Source: an uncultured Shewanella sp.
GTDB lineage: Bacteria > Pseudomonadota > Gammaproteobacteria > Enterobacterales > Shewanellaceae
Assembly: GCF_947495455.1 (NCBI RefSeq)
Contig: NZ_CANLZC010000007.1
Span: 24,112-88,111 of the forward strand
Direction: 5' to 3'
DNA: 64,000 nucleotides
Each line of letters begins with the position of its first letter. Positions within the stretch are counted from its first letter, which is position 1. The notes beneath the pieces were generated by a model. That model searched no databases, was not told the DNA's origin, and saw nothing but the letters and a program-made list of their open reading frames with translations. Shown piece after piece: positions 38,356 through 46,067 of the stretch. The translations under genes and the position numbers were made by a program.

Positions 38356-38724
38356 ATGGAAATTATCATTGCATCACTTTTCTCTGGTTTACTCGGAGCA
38401 ATAGCAAGTGCTTTACTGTTTATAAGATATGAGAAGAAAAAGTACCGTCTTGATACAGCTAAAAAACTGTTTGGCAACCGTCATAACATAACTGGCTTTG
38501 AGTTTTCACAAGCAATCAATGAAGTTTATTTCGTTTTTAACCACAATCCGAAGGTTCTACATAGGATTGAAAATCTATTTAATATTACGTCGACAGAAAA
38601 TATAAAGAGTGAACAAATTAACGATGCAGTAGTTAGTTTGCTAAAATCAATCTGCGATGATATTGGTGTCAATTATAAAACATTAAACGAAAGCTTCATG
38701 TTAAAAGTTTTCAATAACAAGTAG
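38356..38724 (+). CDS. Small membrane-anchored protein of unknown function
   Basis: A 122-residue protein with one N-terminal membrane helix (about 2-22, IIIASLFSGLLGAIASALLF) followed by a positively charged segment, so the rest is probably cytoplasmic. The soluble part has GFEFSQAINEVYFVFNHNPKVL, loosely reminiscent of DUF6680 proteins; I would not assign it. AGGAG lies only one base from this ATG, and the frame is open to a TTG at 38311, so the start is uncertain. It lies between two GTTAGGGC motifs (38300 and 38808), like an integron gene cassette. Confidence 0.6.
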   Translation: MEIIIASLFSGLLGAIASALLFIRYEKKKYRLDTAKKLFGNRHNITGFEFSQAINEVYFVFNHNPKVLHRIENLFNITSTENIKSEQINDAVVSLLKSICDDIGVNYKTLNESFMLKVFNNK

Positions 38725-38815
38725 TGTGTACAACAAGTAAAGCCAAGAAACGCTCATACACTGTTATTTTCTATACAAGTAACGCAAAACATCGCCAACA
38801 ATCGGGCGTTAGGGC
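38725..38815 (+). other. Weak attC-like segment
   Basis: The segment ends in GGGCGTTAGGGC (38804-38815), which fits the GTTRRRY core of integron attC sites. Its left end has ACAACAAG, a relaxed partner core. The internal pairing expected of an attC hairpin is poor by eye, and no integrase gene is in the window, so this is only suggestive. Confidence 0.25.
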
Positions 38816-38851
38816 TTTAGTTGTTAAAAACGCAATATCGAACTTCATAAC

Positions 38852-38958
38852 ATGAAAAAATAAATTTAAGAGACTGTGAGCATTTCAAAGAGTATGTTTC
38901 TTCAGAATATTCTGATCAGGTTGGCTATGTTTCATGGAGTAAAGAGATAGCAATTTAG
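38852..38958 (+). pseudogene. Possible frameshifted small gene after the attC-like segment
   Basis: ATG 38852 runs into a stop within an A-run. With one extra A the frame would read MKKINLRDCEHFKEYVSSEY and on to a TAG at 38956-38958, about 35 residues of ordinary-looking protein. It could be the 5' part of a decayed or truncated cassette gene. The evidence is limited to amino-acid composition. Confidence 0.25.
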
Positions 38959-39393
38959 GTCTTTAGGCTCAGAGTCTAGCGATTAACTCATTAAACCGCT
39001 TAAGTCGCTTTATATTTGTGAAGGTAAACAAGTCGCTTTCGATGGGCTTTTTTGATTCGCTTTAGTGTCAAAGTTTAAATATTAAAGTCTAGCATTTAAG
39101 GTTAATCTTGCTTAGTATACATGCTAGTGAGTAATGCCATTTTGATAACGACGGCACCTCAAGCTTGTTCAAAGTCGCCATTGGTACTGCTAAAAATGAA
39201 TGGTGAGTATAAATGAACGGCGAGTACCAATGAATGATTAGTAAAAGCAAATATTAGTATAAAAGTACTATTAAGTGTGAAAAATATACCCAAAAGGTTA
39301 GTTCAATATCAGTCTTTTGCCTCAGGGAGAATGGCCATGAGCAAACTAGAATTAGTTTTTTATTGATTCTTATATCATGCATGGAGGCACAAG
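38959..39393. other. Gene-free leader region before the GH26 gene
   Basis: AT-rich sequence containing loosely repeated phrases around AATGAATGGTGAGTA and AATGAACGGCGAGTA (about 39197-39225). I see no gene or strong promoter. GGAGG at about 39383 serves the downstream gene. Confidence 0.5.
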
Positions 39394-40671
39394 ATGCGTA
39401 ATTTCATTTTTATCACCCTATTTATTTTTATGACAAGCACGCCGACATTCAGTATGGCAAGTGACAATGCTTCTGAAAAAAATCAAGATATTATGCTTGG
39501 CGCTTATTTGTTAGAAGATGCTTATAATCCTGAGAAAATTATTGAGTTTGAATCTGATATTGAGCAAGAGCTGGCAATTATCAATATATTCACTAGCTTT
39601 GATTACGATTGGAACCAGCTTCATGTGCAATGTTCTAATATTGTCAATGAAGGGGCTACGCCAATGATCACCCTTGAGCCCACACTTGCTGATCGTCCTA
39701 ATGACAATCTCCTACCTGAAATCAGTCAGGGGCATTGGGATGATTATATTGATGAATGGATTGCAAATTTTATGCTTTGGATGAAAGATCGTGATGATCC
39801 AAATGCACGGGTTTTATTGCGATTTGCTCATGAATTTAATGGCATATGGTATCCTTGGAGCAATGATCCTAATGCTTATATTACGGCTTGGCAGTATTTA
39901 CATAATAAGTTTGAAGTGGCTGGGGCAAATCAATATATCGAGTGGGTATGGAATGCGAATAATATTGATATCGATGATTATAATGACATTACCCAATATT
40001 ACCCAGGCGATGATATGGTCGATTGGACATCCCTTGATGGCTACAACTGGGGAGCCAATTATTCTTTTACCGAGTGGAGTACTTTTACCGAGTTATTTGA
40101 AGAGCAGTACGCTGTATTGACGACAAGTTTTCCCCATAAGCCCATTTTAATTGCTGAAATTGCGACAGTAGAACCCAGTGATTTACCTAATACTGCAGAT
40201 GAATATGCAGGGAATGATAGTGATAGTCACGAGAGTAAAGCAAAGTGGATTAAAGACATGTTTAAGCAAATTCGTTTAAATTTTACTCATATTAAAGGTG
40301 TTATTTGGTTTAATACTAATAAAGAATTTAGTTGGTCATTGAATGAAGCAGATCATAATACAGGATTAGATAAATTTAGAAAGATGGCTCAAAAAAAGTA
40401 TATAACGAGTGACTTTAATACAGTCGCATTTTACGATATGGAGGAAAGTGATCCTATTGCTTCTATGGCTCCTATTGCTAAGTTATCCGACAATACCGAC
40501 AATACCGACAATACCGACAATAGCTTATTGAATTCGAGTCATAAGATGAAAAATCAAGCGGATGGGTTTCGTGCTTTGTCAAAGAGTGTGATAGAAAAGC
40601 GTCGTCAGCAACATCATGAAATGATTGCTAAGCAAATGGTGCAAGATAAAAAAGATAAAAAAGAAAAGTAA
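39394..40671 (+). CDS. Secreted glycoside hydrolase, family 26 type (mannanase-like)
   Basis: A 425-residue protein with a signal peptide (about 1-22, cleavage near TFSMAS). The GH26 catalytic pair is visible: acid/base Glu147 in RFAHEFNGIWYPW and nucleophile Glu255 in PILIAEIATVE, with WVWNANN between them. GH26 enzymes cut beta-1,4-mannan or related beta-glycans. The C-terminal 80 residues lie outside the barrel, contain an Asn-Thr-Asp repeat from four 9-bp units (40489-40524), and end in a Lys-rich tail. GGAGG precedes the ATG. It stands alone; no PUL-type sus or transporter genes are adjacent. Confidence 0.85.
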   Translation: MRNFIFITLFIFMTSTPTFSMASDNASEKNQDIMLGAYLLEDAYNPEKIIEFESDIEQELAIINIFTSFDYDWNQLHVQCSNIVNEGATPMITLEPTLADRPNDNLLPEISQGHWDDYIDEWIANFMLWMKDRDDPNARVLLRFAHEFNGIWYPWSNDPNAYITAWQYLHNKFEVAGANQYIEWVWNANNIDIDDYNDITQYYPGDDMVDWTSLDGYNWGANYSFTEWSTFTELFEEQYAVLTTSFPHKPILIAEIATVEPSDLPNTADEYAGNDSDSHESKAKWIKDMFKQIRLNFTHIKGVIWFNTNKEFSWSLNEADHNTGLDKFRKMAQKKYITSDFNTVAFYDMEESDPIASMAPIAKLSDNTDNTDNTDNSLLNSSHKMKNQADGFRALSKSVIEKRRQQHHEMIAKQMVQDKKDKKEK

Positions 40672-40753
40672 CCCCTGACCATAGCTAGTACAGATTAGCA
40701 TTCGTTATGACTAGCTATGTACTGTGATTGAAAGCGGATAAGTTATCCTATGG

Positions 40754-40802
40754 AAAACCTGATTAAAGTCAGAGTGGTGATCTGCTTTAATCAGGTTTTT
40801 TA
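40754..40802. terminator. Bidirectional terminator between GH26 and the peptide genes
   Basis: AACCTGATTAAAG and CTTTAATCAGGTT form a long stem with T-runs on both sides. It closes the leftward peptide transcript just after its stop codon. Confidence 0.85.
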
Positions 40803-40803
40803 T

Positions 40804-41139
40804 TTAATGGTTAAGGCTGTAAGTTGCAGCTGCATTGAAACCAATCGCATTACCTATGGTTCCACCCACTGCAGCACCTATTGTCCCTGCAGCGATAAAA
40901 TCAAAAAGAGCAAGTCCAGCAGCTTCAGCTGCGATAGAAGCGCCCGCTGTAAATGTCGTTGCACTACCCGTTGCAATCGCGCTAACCGCGGCAGTCACAC
41001 TGCCCCCTGCAACTGCTATTCCCGCAGCCGCTCCCAATGCGGCCCCAAAGGTGAGGCCAACTGCCGCACCAGCTAAGTAGTATCCTGCACTTAGGCCGCC
41101 ATTGACTTGTTCGATTTCATTAAAAGTGAGTGTTTGCAT
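40804..41139 (-). CDS. Double-glycine leader peptide A (bacteriocin/microcin-like precursor)
   Basis: A 111-residue precursor. MQTLTFNEIEQVNGG is a 15-residue leader of the class II bacteriocin type, cut after Gly-Gly by a C39 peptidase. The 96-residue core is almost all Ala, Gly, Thr, Val and Ile with several GxxxG-like patterns (GAALGAAAG, AAVGGTIGNAIG), suited to membrane insertion. The frame is open 13 codons upstream, but the leader Met is the family-like start. The leader and first 10 or so core residues are nearly identical to peptide B; the rest differs. The export genes lie upstream in the same direction. Confidence 0.82.
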   Translation of the reverse strand: MQTLTFNEIEQVNGGLSAGYYLAGAAVGLTFGAALGAAAGIAVAGGSVTAAVSAIATGSATTFTAGASIAAEAAGLALFDFIAAGTIGAAVGGTIGNAIGFNAAATYSLNH

Positions 41140-41213
41140 ATGAGGTTTTCTTAAAGTTACTATTGTTTGTATACGCATGTAGGTTTGCTGAACTTACATG
41201 CTAGTTGACTCGA

Positions 41214-41255
41214 TTAAGCCAAAAATTCGATGATGTCGCTTGAGTGACTGAAATA
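41214..41255 (-). pseudogene. 3' remnant of a peptide C gene copy
   Basis: On the minus strand this encodes YFSHSSDIIEFLA followed by TAA, matching the last residues of peptide C (YFSHSSDIIEFFA). The match extends through the following intergenic DNA and leader, with a constant offset of 461 bp. It has no start or leader of its own and is a leftover from a tandem duplication. Confidence 0.85.
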
Positions 41256-41291
41256 TTAAGAAATCAATAATGGCCGCTCATAGGGTATAAA

Positions 41292-41333
41292 GAAAAAATA
41301 ACCCGTGAAGCATTCAGGGCTTTACGGGTTATT
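41292..41333 (-). terminator. Terminator after peptide B
   Basis: Read on the minus strand, AATAACCCGT and ACGGGTTATT form a 10-base stem followed by a T-run. It would limit read-through from peptides C and B into peptide A. Confidence 0.85.
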
Positions 41334-41348
41334 GCGCGTTATTGTGCG

Positions 41349-41600
41349 TTATTGCGCTTGATAGTTATCGTACGCATTGACCGCTGCAGCGCCGCCAGCA
41401 AAACCTGCGATACCGCCGCCGATCATACCAAATCCAACGCCATCAATGAAATTGACTACGCCAACGCCGACTGCATAAGTGCCGACTAATGAACCAAGGT
41501 AAATGCCGCCAACAAGGCCAACTGCCGCACCAGCTAAGTAGTACCCTGCACTTAGGCCGCCATTGACTTGTTCGATTTCATTAAAAGTAAGTGTTTGCAT
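41349..41600 (-). CDS. Double-glycine leader peptide B (bacteriocin/microcin-like precursor)
   Basis: An 83-residue precursor with the same leader as peptide A (MQTLTFNEIEQVNGG) and a 68-residue core. The core is rich in Gly, Val and aromatic residues (GGIYLGSLVGTYAVGVG, GFGMIGGGIAGFAGGAA) and ends in the polar tail NAYDNYQAQ. No cysteines are present, so it is not a lanthipeptide or disulfide type. It fits unmodified class II pore-forming peptides, which often work as pairs. A terminator follows. Confidence 0.82.
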   Translation of the reverse strand: MQTLTFNEIEQVNGGLSAGYYLAGAAVGLVGGIYLGSLVGTYAVGVGVVNFIDGVGFGMIGGGIAGFAGGAAAVNAYDNYQAQ

Positions 41601-41674
41601 ATGAGGTTTCCTTAAAGTTAATATTATTTGTATACGCATGTAGGTTTGCTGAACTTACATGCTAATTGGCTCGA

Positions 41675-41947
41675 TTAAGCAAAGAATTCGATGATGTCGC
41701 TTGAGTGACTGAAATAGTAAGAGGCCAATGTTTGCCCTGCAGCGAGTGGATAATTGGCAGCTTGCTCTAGGCTAGATAATCCAGTCACATGACCTAGTGT
41801 ATAAGTGATAACACCAGCCCCGATTAAGGCTGTTGATGTGACACACACAGGCAGCGCCCCTAAAGTTGCCACACCCATACCAAAGTATTCACCAGCACTG
41901 AAGCCGCCACTGATCTGTTCGATTTGATTCATTGTTAATGTTTGCAT
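41675..41947 (-). CDS. Double-glycine leader peptide C (bacteriocin/microcin-like precursor)
   Basis: A 90-residue precursor. The leader MQTLTMNQIEQISGG differs slightly from A and B, and AAGGAAAC upstream supports this Met. The 75-residue core has a hydrophobic first half with one Cys, then a more polar end YYFSHSSDIIEFFA. It is the first peptide gene after the transporter gene (93 bp gap). A remnant of its 3' end is repeated at 41214-41255. Confidence 0.82.
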   Translation of the reverse strand: MQTLTMNQIEQISGGFSAGEYFGMGVATLGALPVCVTSTALIGAGVITYTLGHVTGLSSLEQAANYPLAAGQTLASYYFSHSSDIIEFFA

Positions 41948-42039
41948 TTTGTTTCCTTTTTTGGTCAATGTGATTATTTGTTGCAAAAGGTGATAATTCT
42001 GCTTGAGCCTTATTTTGAATATTTGTCAGTGCCCACGAG

Positions 42040-44280
42040 TTAACGCATGGTGTAATCGCCGCTGTTAAAACTTGAACTAAAGTCAGCCTTTTTCGGTGAA
42101 TTTACCTGAGGATCTTCTGCCCTGTTGGCTCTTGTATCGACATGAGCCTTGGCTGGGGTTTGCTCCTCGTCGACTCTACCTTGGCGTAATGTGACGATTC
42201 TGTCGGCCTGTTTGATGGTTTCTGGGCGGTGAGCAATCATGATGCGGGTCATTGACAGCTTTTTAATCTGGCGACAGATTTTATATTCATTATCCAGATC
42301 TAAATGACTGGTGGCTTCATCCATAAACAACAGGTTAGGCGATTGGTACAGGGCACGGGCCAGTAATAATCGCTGAGCTTGACCGCCGGAGAACTGGTTG
42401 CCCATATCGCCCACTAATGAATGGTAGCCCATACCTGTTGCCTGAATGTCTTTGTCGATGGCGGCTAGGCGAGCCGACTGTTCGATGTGCGCTTGATTGG
42501 GCTCGGGTGAGAAGAAGCTGATGTTATCGGCAATCGAGCCTGACAATAAGGTGTCATTTTGCATAATAGCTGCGGTTTTACCTCGGTAGGTTTTCAAACC
42601 AATTTGGGTAATATCTTGACCATCTAACAAAATGCGGCCCTGTGTGGGGCTAAGCAGCCCCAGCATGAGTTTCATCAGGGTGGTTTTACCACAGCCAGAC
42701 TCACCGACGATGGCCACACATTCACCAGCCTGAATGGTCAGGTTAAGGTTATCGATGACCTTAGGGCCGTCCTGATGATAACGAAAGCTGACATTTTCAA
42801 GCACGAGTTCGCCTTTGACTTCGTTGAGTAATTGTTTCGACTCCAGATGGGCTTCTTGCTCATGAAGAGCGATATCAGACAGGCGGTCTAAGTGCAGGCG
42901 CAGCATTTTAAATTGGATCAATTGCTCAATGAAGCTGCCGAGTCTGGAGGTGAGCTGGTTCTTGTAGGCAATAAATGCCATGATCATTCCGGTGGAAAGT
43001 TCACCCTCCATGACCAAGTTTGCGGCAAAATAAATGACCAGAATGTTTTCTAAGCCAAAGAGTAAGGATTTAACGGAGTCAAAGCCGATATTGAGTTTAC
43101 CTAGTCGAATATCGGTATTAATCACATCGGCATAATGGTTTTGCCACAGGCTTTGTCGCTGAGCCTCACTGGTGAATAGCTTAATGGGCTGCATGGCACG
43201 CAGGTTTTCTAAAAACAGGCTTTGCTCTTTGGCCGAGGTCTGAATAGAGGCCTCTGTGGCCAGATATAAGGGTTGATACATGGCCAGACGTAGAATGACA
43301 TACAGGGTGATAGCAGCCAGCACAATCAGGGTGAGCTTAATACTGTAGATAAGCATCATGACCAAAATAGACAGGGCCATGACGGCATCGACAATGGTTT
43401 CCACTAGACCTGTGGTGAGTCGCTCTTTGATACTGGATAAGGCACCAAAACGCGAGACCAGATCGCCTATGTGACGCTTTTCAAAAAAGGCCATGGGCAG
43501 GCGAAATAAGTGGCGCAGTAAATTGGCACCCATTTGTAGGCTCATGACACTGGAGATGCGTAAAATAATCCAGCTACGAAAAGCGGTAATAAGGGAGCTT
43601 AATACCATGACTAGACCAAAGCCAATGGCAAGCACGGTGAGCAAGGGCCTGTCTTGACTGACGAGGACTTCATCGATAACCCATTGCATGTAATAGGGAC
43701 TGATGAGGGTAAAAAGCTGCAATAAAATAGACAGAGCAAACAGGCTCACTAGGGTACGTTTAAGGCCTGTCATTTTGTGCCACAGTTGTGAGAGCTTCAT
43801 TTGCTCACGTTCATCTTTTTTCGCAAAGCCAGGACTGGGGCTGAGCTCTAGTGCAATACCTGTATATTGTTTTGAAAACTCATCACGGCTGATTTTACGT
43901 TTTCCCAGTGCCGGATCATGAATGATGATGTGTTTTTTGGTGACCTGAGTGAGCACCACAAAATGGTTCATACCCCAGTGTAAAATACAGGGGGTGGCGA
44001 GCTGACTGATTTCTTCAAGCTCACATTTTAACGCGCGGCTGCTGAGGTTGAGTTCATCGGCCAGTTCAATGAGCTGTTTTAAGTTGGTGCCTTTTAAATT
44101 GGTGTTAAAGCGGCGTCTGAGTGCAGGCAGATCCAGTTGATGGCCGTGATAGCTGGCAATCATGGCCAGACAGGCGAGACCACACTCGGCGATTTCAGCT
44201 TGTAAAATAACGGGCACTTTGTTACCGCCACTAAAAGAGAGCAGTGATAGTAAGTCATGTTGATTGGTTGTTGTCGTCAT
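42040..44280 (-). CDS. Peptidase-containing ABC transporter for GG-leader peptides
   Basis: A 746-residue protein that cuts the leader and exports the peptide. The C39 cysteine protease domain (1-135) has Cys33 in AECGLACLAM, His106 in HWGMNHFVVL and Asp122 in IIHDPALGKR, so the triad is complete. Six membrane helices follow (about 165-430). The nucleotide-binding domain has Walker A GESGCGKTT, signature QFSGGQAQRLLLARAL and Walker B LLFMDEATSHLD. This is the CvaB/RaxB layout. Its start overlaps the adaptor stop by one base (TAATG), so the two are translationally coupled. Confidence 0.95.
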   Translation of the reverse strand: MTTTTNQHDLLSLLSFSGGNKVPVILQAEIAECGLACLAMIASYHGHQLDLPALRRRFNTNLKGTNLKQLIELADELNLSSRALKCELEEISQLATPCILHWGMNHFVVLTQVTKKHIIIHDPALGKRKISRDEFSKQYTGIALELSPSPGFAKKDEREQMKLSQLWHKMTGLKRTLVSLFALSILLQLFTLISPYYMQWVIDEVLVSQDRPLLTVLAIGFGLVMVLSSLITAFRSWIILRISSVMSLQMGANLLRHLFRLPMAFFEKRHIGDLVSRFGALSSIKERLTTGLVETIVDAVMALSILVMMLIYSIKLTLIVLAAITLYVILRLAMYQPLYLATEASIQTSAKEQSLFLENLRAMQPIKLFTSEAQRQSLWQNHYADVINTDIRLGKLNIGFDSVKSLLFGLENILVIYFAANLVMEGELSTGMIMAFIAYKNQLTSRLGSFIEQLIQFKMLRLHLDRLSDIALHEQEAHLESKQLLNEVKGELVLENVSFRYHQDGPKVIDNLNLTIQAGECVAIVGESGCGKTTLMKLMLGLLSPTQGRILLDGQDITQIGLKTYRGKTAAIMQNDTLLSGSIADNISFFSPEPNQAHIEQSARLAAIDKDIQATGMGYHSLVGDMGNQFSGGQAQRLLLARALYQSPNLLFMDEATSHLDLDNEYKICRQIKKLSMTRIMIAHRPETIKQADRIVTLRQGRVDEEQTPAKAHVDTRANRAEDPQVNSPKKADFSSSFNSGDYTMR

Positions 44281-45527
44281 TATCCGACTCTCCCGTTGAG
44301 GCTGTAAATGGGTTCAAATAACCACTTAATGAGGGGGCGTTTATCCAGAATAATATCGGCTTCAAGGAGCATGCCGCTTTTAAGGGGAAAGCTTTCGCCA
44401 TAAGCCTTGATGTTTTGTTTATCGATATGAGTGCGAATGCGATAAACAGGCTCAGATAAAGAGACAGGTAAATCGGCTTCGCCTTCAAGGACGATGACTT
44501 TATCGACCCTTGCAATGTGGCTGGTTAAGGTGCCAAAGCGTTGATAGGGGAAGGCATCAAAGCGAAGCCTTGCTTCATCGCCGACGCGAATAAAGCCAGC
44601 GGAGCGAGTCGGAAGCAAGAGCTCGGCGACCAGAGTGGCATTTTCAGGAATGATACTCATCAAGGGGCGGTTAGCAGAAATGTACTCGCCTTCAACGACA
44701 GAGATGGTGGTGACGATACCGGATTCAGAGGCTTTGATAACAAAGCGGTAGCTGTTCTCGGTTTCATCTTTTCTGCGTTTTAGCTCAGAGCGTTTGGCAT
44801 GAATTTCAGCGGCTTTGAGCTGATACTGGTGAGGCAAGCTGTCCAGCTCAGTTTGTGTGGTTTTTTTCTCTCGCTGCAATTGCAACGTTTTGGTGTCGAG
44901 TTCAGTGACTTCTTGCTGAATGGAGATAAATTTTTCCTGTTGTGCCTGATATTCAATCTCAGACAGATAGCCGTTTGAATACAGTTTTTTATGTTGAGCG
45001 AGTTGCTGCTGATAAAGGCGCAGTTTCTCTTTTGCCAGTGTGGTGGCCTTAGTGTTTAAGGCGATGGCGGTGGTAATATCATCAAGGCTGTTTTGCAGTC
45101 GGCTCTGCTCTTTGGCCTGCAGGCTGTTGTGTTGGTTTTGCTCTTGATTAAGGAGCAGGGTTTGAGTATTGAGTTCATTGAGCAAAGACTCGCTAAGCTC
45201 AGTGCCGGAGAGCAGGTTACGTTGAATGACTATGGTGGCCAGCGGGGTGCCGGCGCTGACACTCTGGCCTTCTTTGACATGCAATTTTGCTAAGGTGCCA
45301 TTGGTGCTGGCATAGGTTTTAATGACGCCTTTGTCAGGAATTAAATAGCCTTGAACGGTTTCTTTTCGCGCATATTGAGAAAAAGAAAGGTAGATTGCAA
45401 TGACGGCAATGGTGATAAATAAACAACTAATAATGATATAAAGAGGAACGGGTTGCGCCAGTGAAATCTCACCATGTAATTTTTGGCTGTGCGCCTCGAC
45501 TGCTTCTTTTCTGAATAAGTTCGCCAT
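44280..45527 (-). CDS. HlyD/CvaA-type membrane fusion adaptor
   Basis: A 415-residue adaptor with one membrane helix (about 30-50), an N-terminal lipoyl half (GYLIPDKGVIKTYASTNGTLAKLHVKEGQSVSAG), a coiled-coil hairpin (about 110-255) and the second half with VVEGEYISANRPLMSIIPE. It would bridge the inner-membrane transporter and a TolC-type channel, which is not encoded here. This gene, the transporter and the GG peptides make a complete type I export unit apart from the outer-membrane pore. Confidence 0.93.
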   Translation of the reverse strand: MANLFRKEAVEAHSQKLHGEISLAQPVPLYIIISCLFITIAVIAIYLSFSQYARKETVQGYLIPDKGVIKTYASTNGTLAKLHVKEGQSVSAGTPLATIVIQRNLLSGTELSESLLNELNTQTLLLNQEQNQHNSLQAKEQSRLQNSLDDITTAIALNTKATTLAKEKLRLYQQQLAQHKKLYSNGYLSEIEYQAQQEKFISIQQEVTELDTKTLQLQREKKTTQTELDSLPHQYQLKAAEIHAKRSELKRRKDETENSYRFVIKASESGIVTTISVVEGEYISANRPLMSIIPENATLVAELLLPTRSAGFIRVGDEARLRFDAFPYQRFGTLTSHIARVDKVIVLEGEADLPVSLSEPVYRIRTHIDKQNIKAYGESFPLKSGMLLEADIILDKRPLIKWLFEPIYSLNGRVG

Positions 45528-46067
45528 GAGTAACCATTATTATTTTTAAGTGCTGTTGCAGGACATATTTAAATTTAAAATATGACTATTGGTGATTATA
45601 TTACTGAGATACTTATTAAGGTGTAATCAGGGTAAAACCTTAGAAGATGAAAACTTATTCGATTAATTTTTAATATAAGTCATTATTAATTAAATGCTTA
45701 TTTATTATGTTAAATAGTGGCTTGCATATTTTTAAAAAGCTATCAAAAAAACACATTATTCTATTAGCCTTTATGCTTAATGATGGAGGAAATATTTTAT
45801 TAGATTTTGATATTATTTTTTATGGCAATAAATTTTTATTTATTAGTAGCGATTAATATAAAATTATTTATTGTTGATAGTATGACTTTATTTGAAAAAT
45901 GGTTTTTTTTAGGACATCATGAATGCTTATTTTGGTGCTTAAAAAACGCATTTTAGACCAAGTGTCGATATTGATAGTCGATATTGATAGTCGATATTGA
46001 TAGTCGATTTTGATATGGGCACACAGTGTTAATAGACTCAGGGCACATTGATAATCGAATGCGTGCT
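45528..46067. other. AT-rich intergenic region upstream of the export operon
   Basis: Very AT-rich, with no coding frame I believe. It must contain the leftward promoter of the adaptor-transporter operon, but no single site stands out. The right end holds four 13-bp repeats. Confidence 0.5.
45965..46016. repeat. Four tandem 13-bp repeats
   Basis: TCGATATTGATAG occurs three times in succession, and a fourth unit reads TCGATTTTGATAT. The units contain CGATATTGATA, a partial palindrome, so they could be binding sites or simple slippage products. Confidence 0.85.

Noticed and set aside
40750..41080. Two plus-strand ORFs (one Cys-rich, one Ala-rich) opposite peptide A
   Set aside because: Their odd composition is the complement of an Ala/Gly-rich coding sequence. 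Peptide A has the leader and context.
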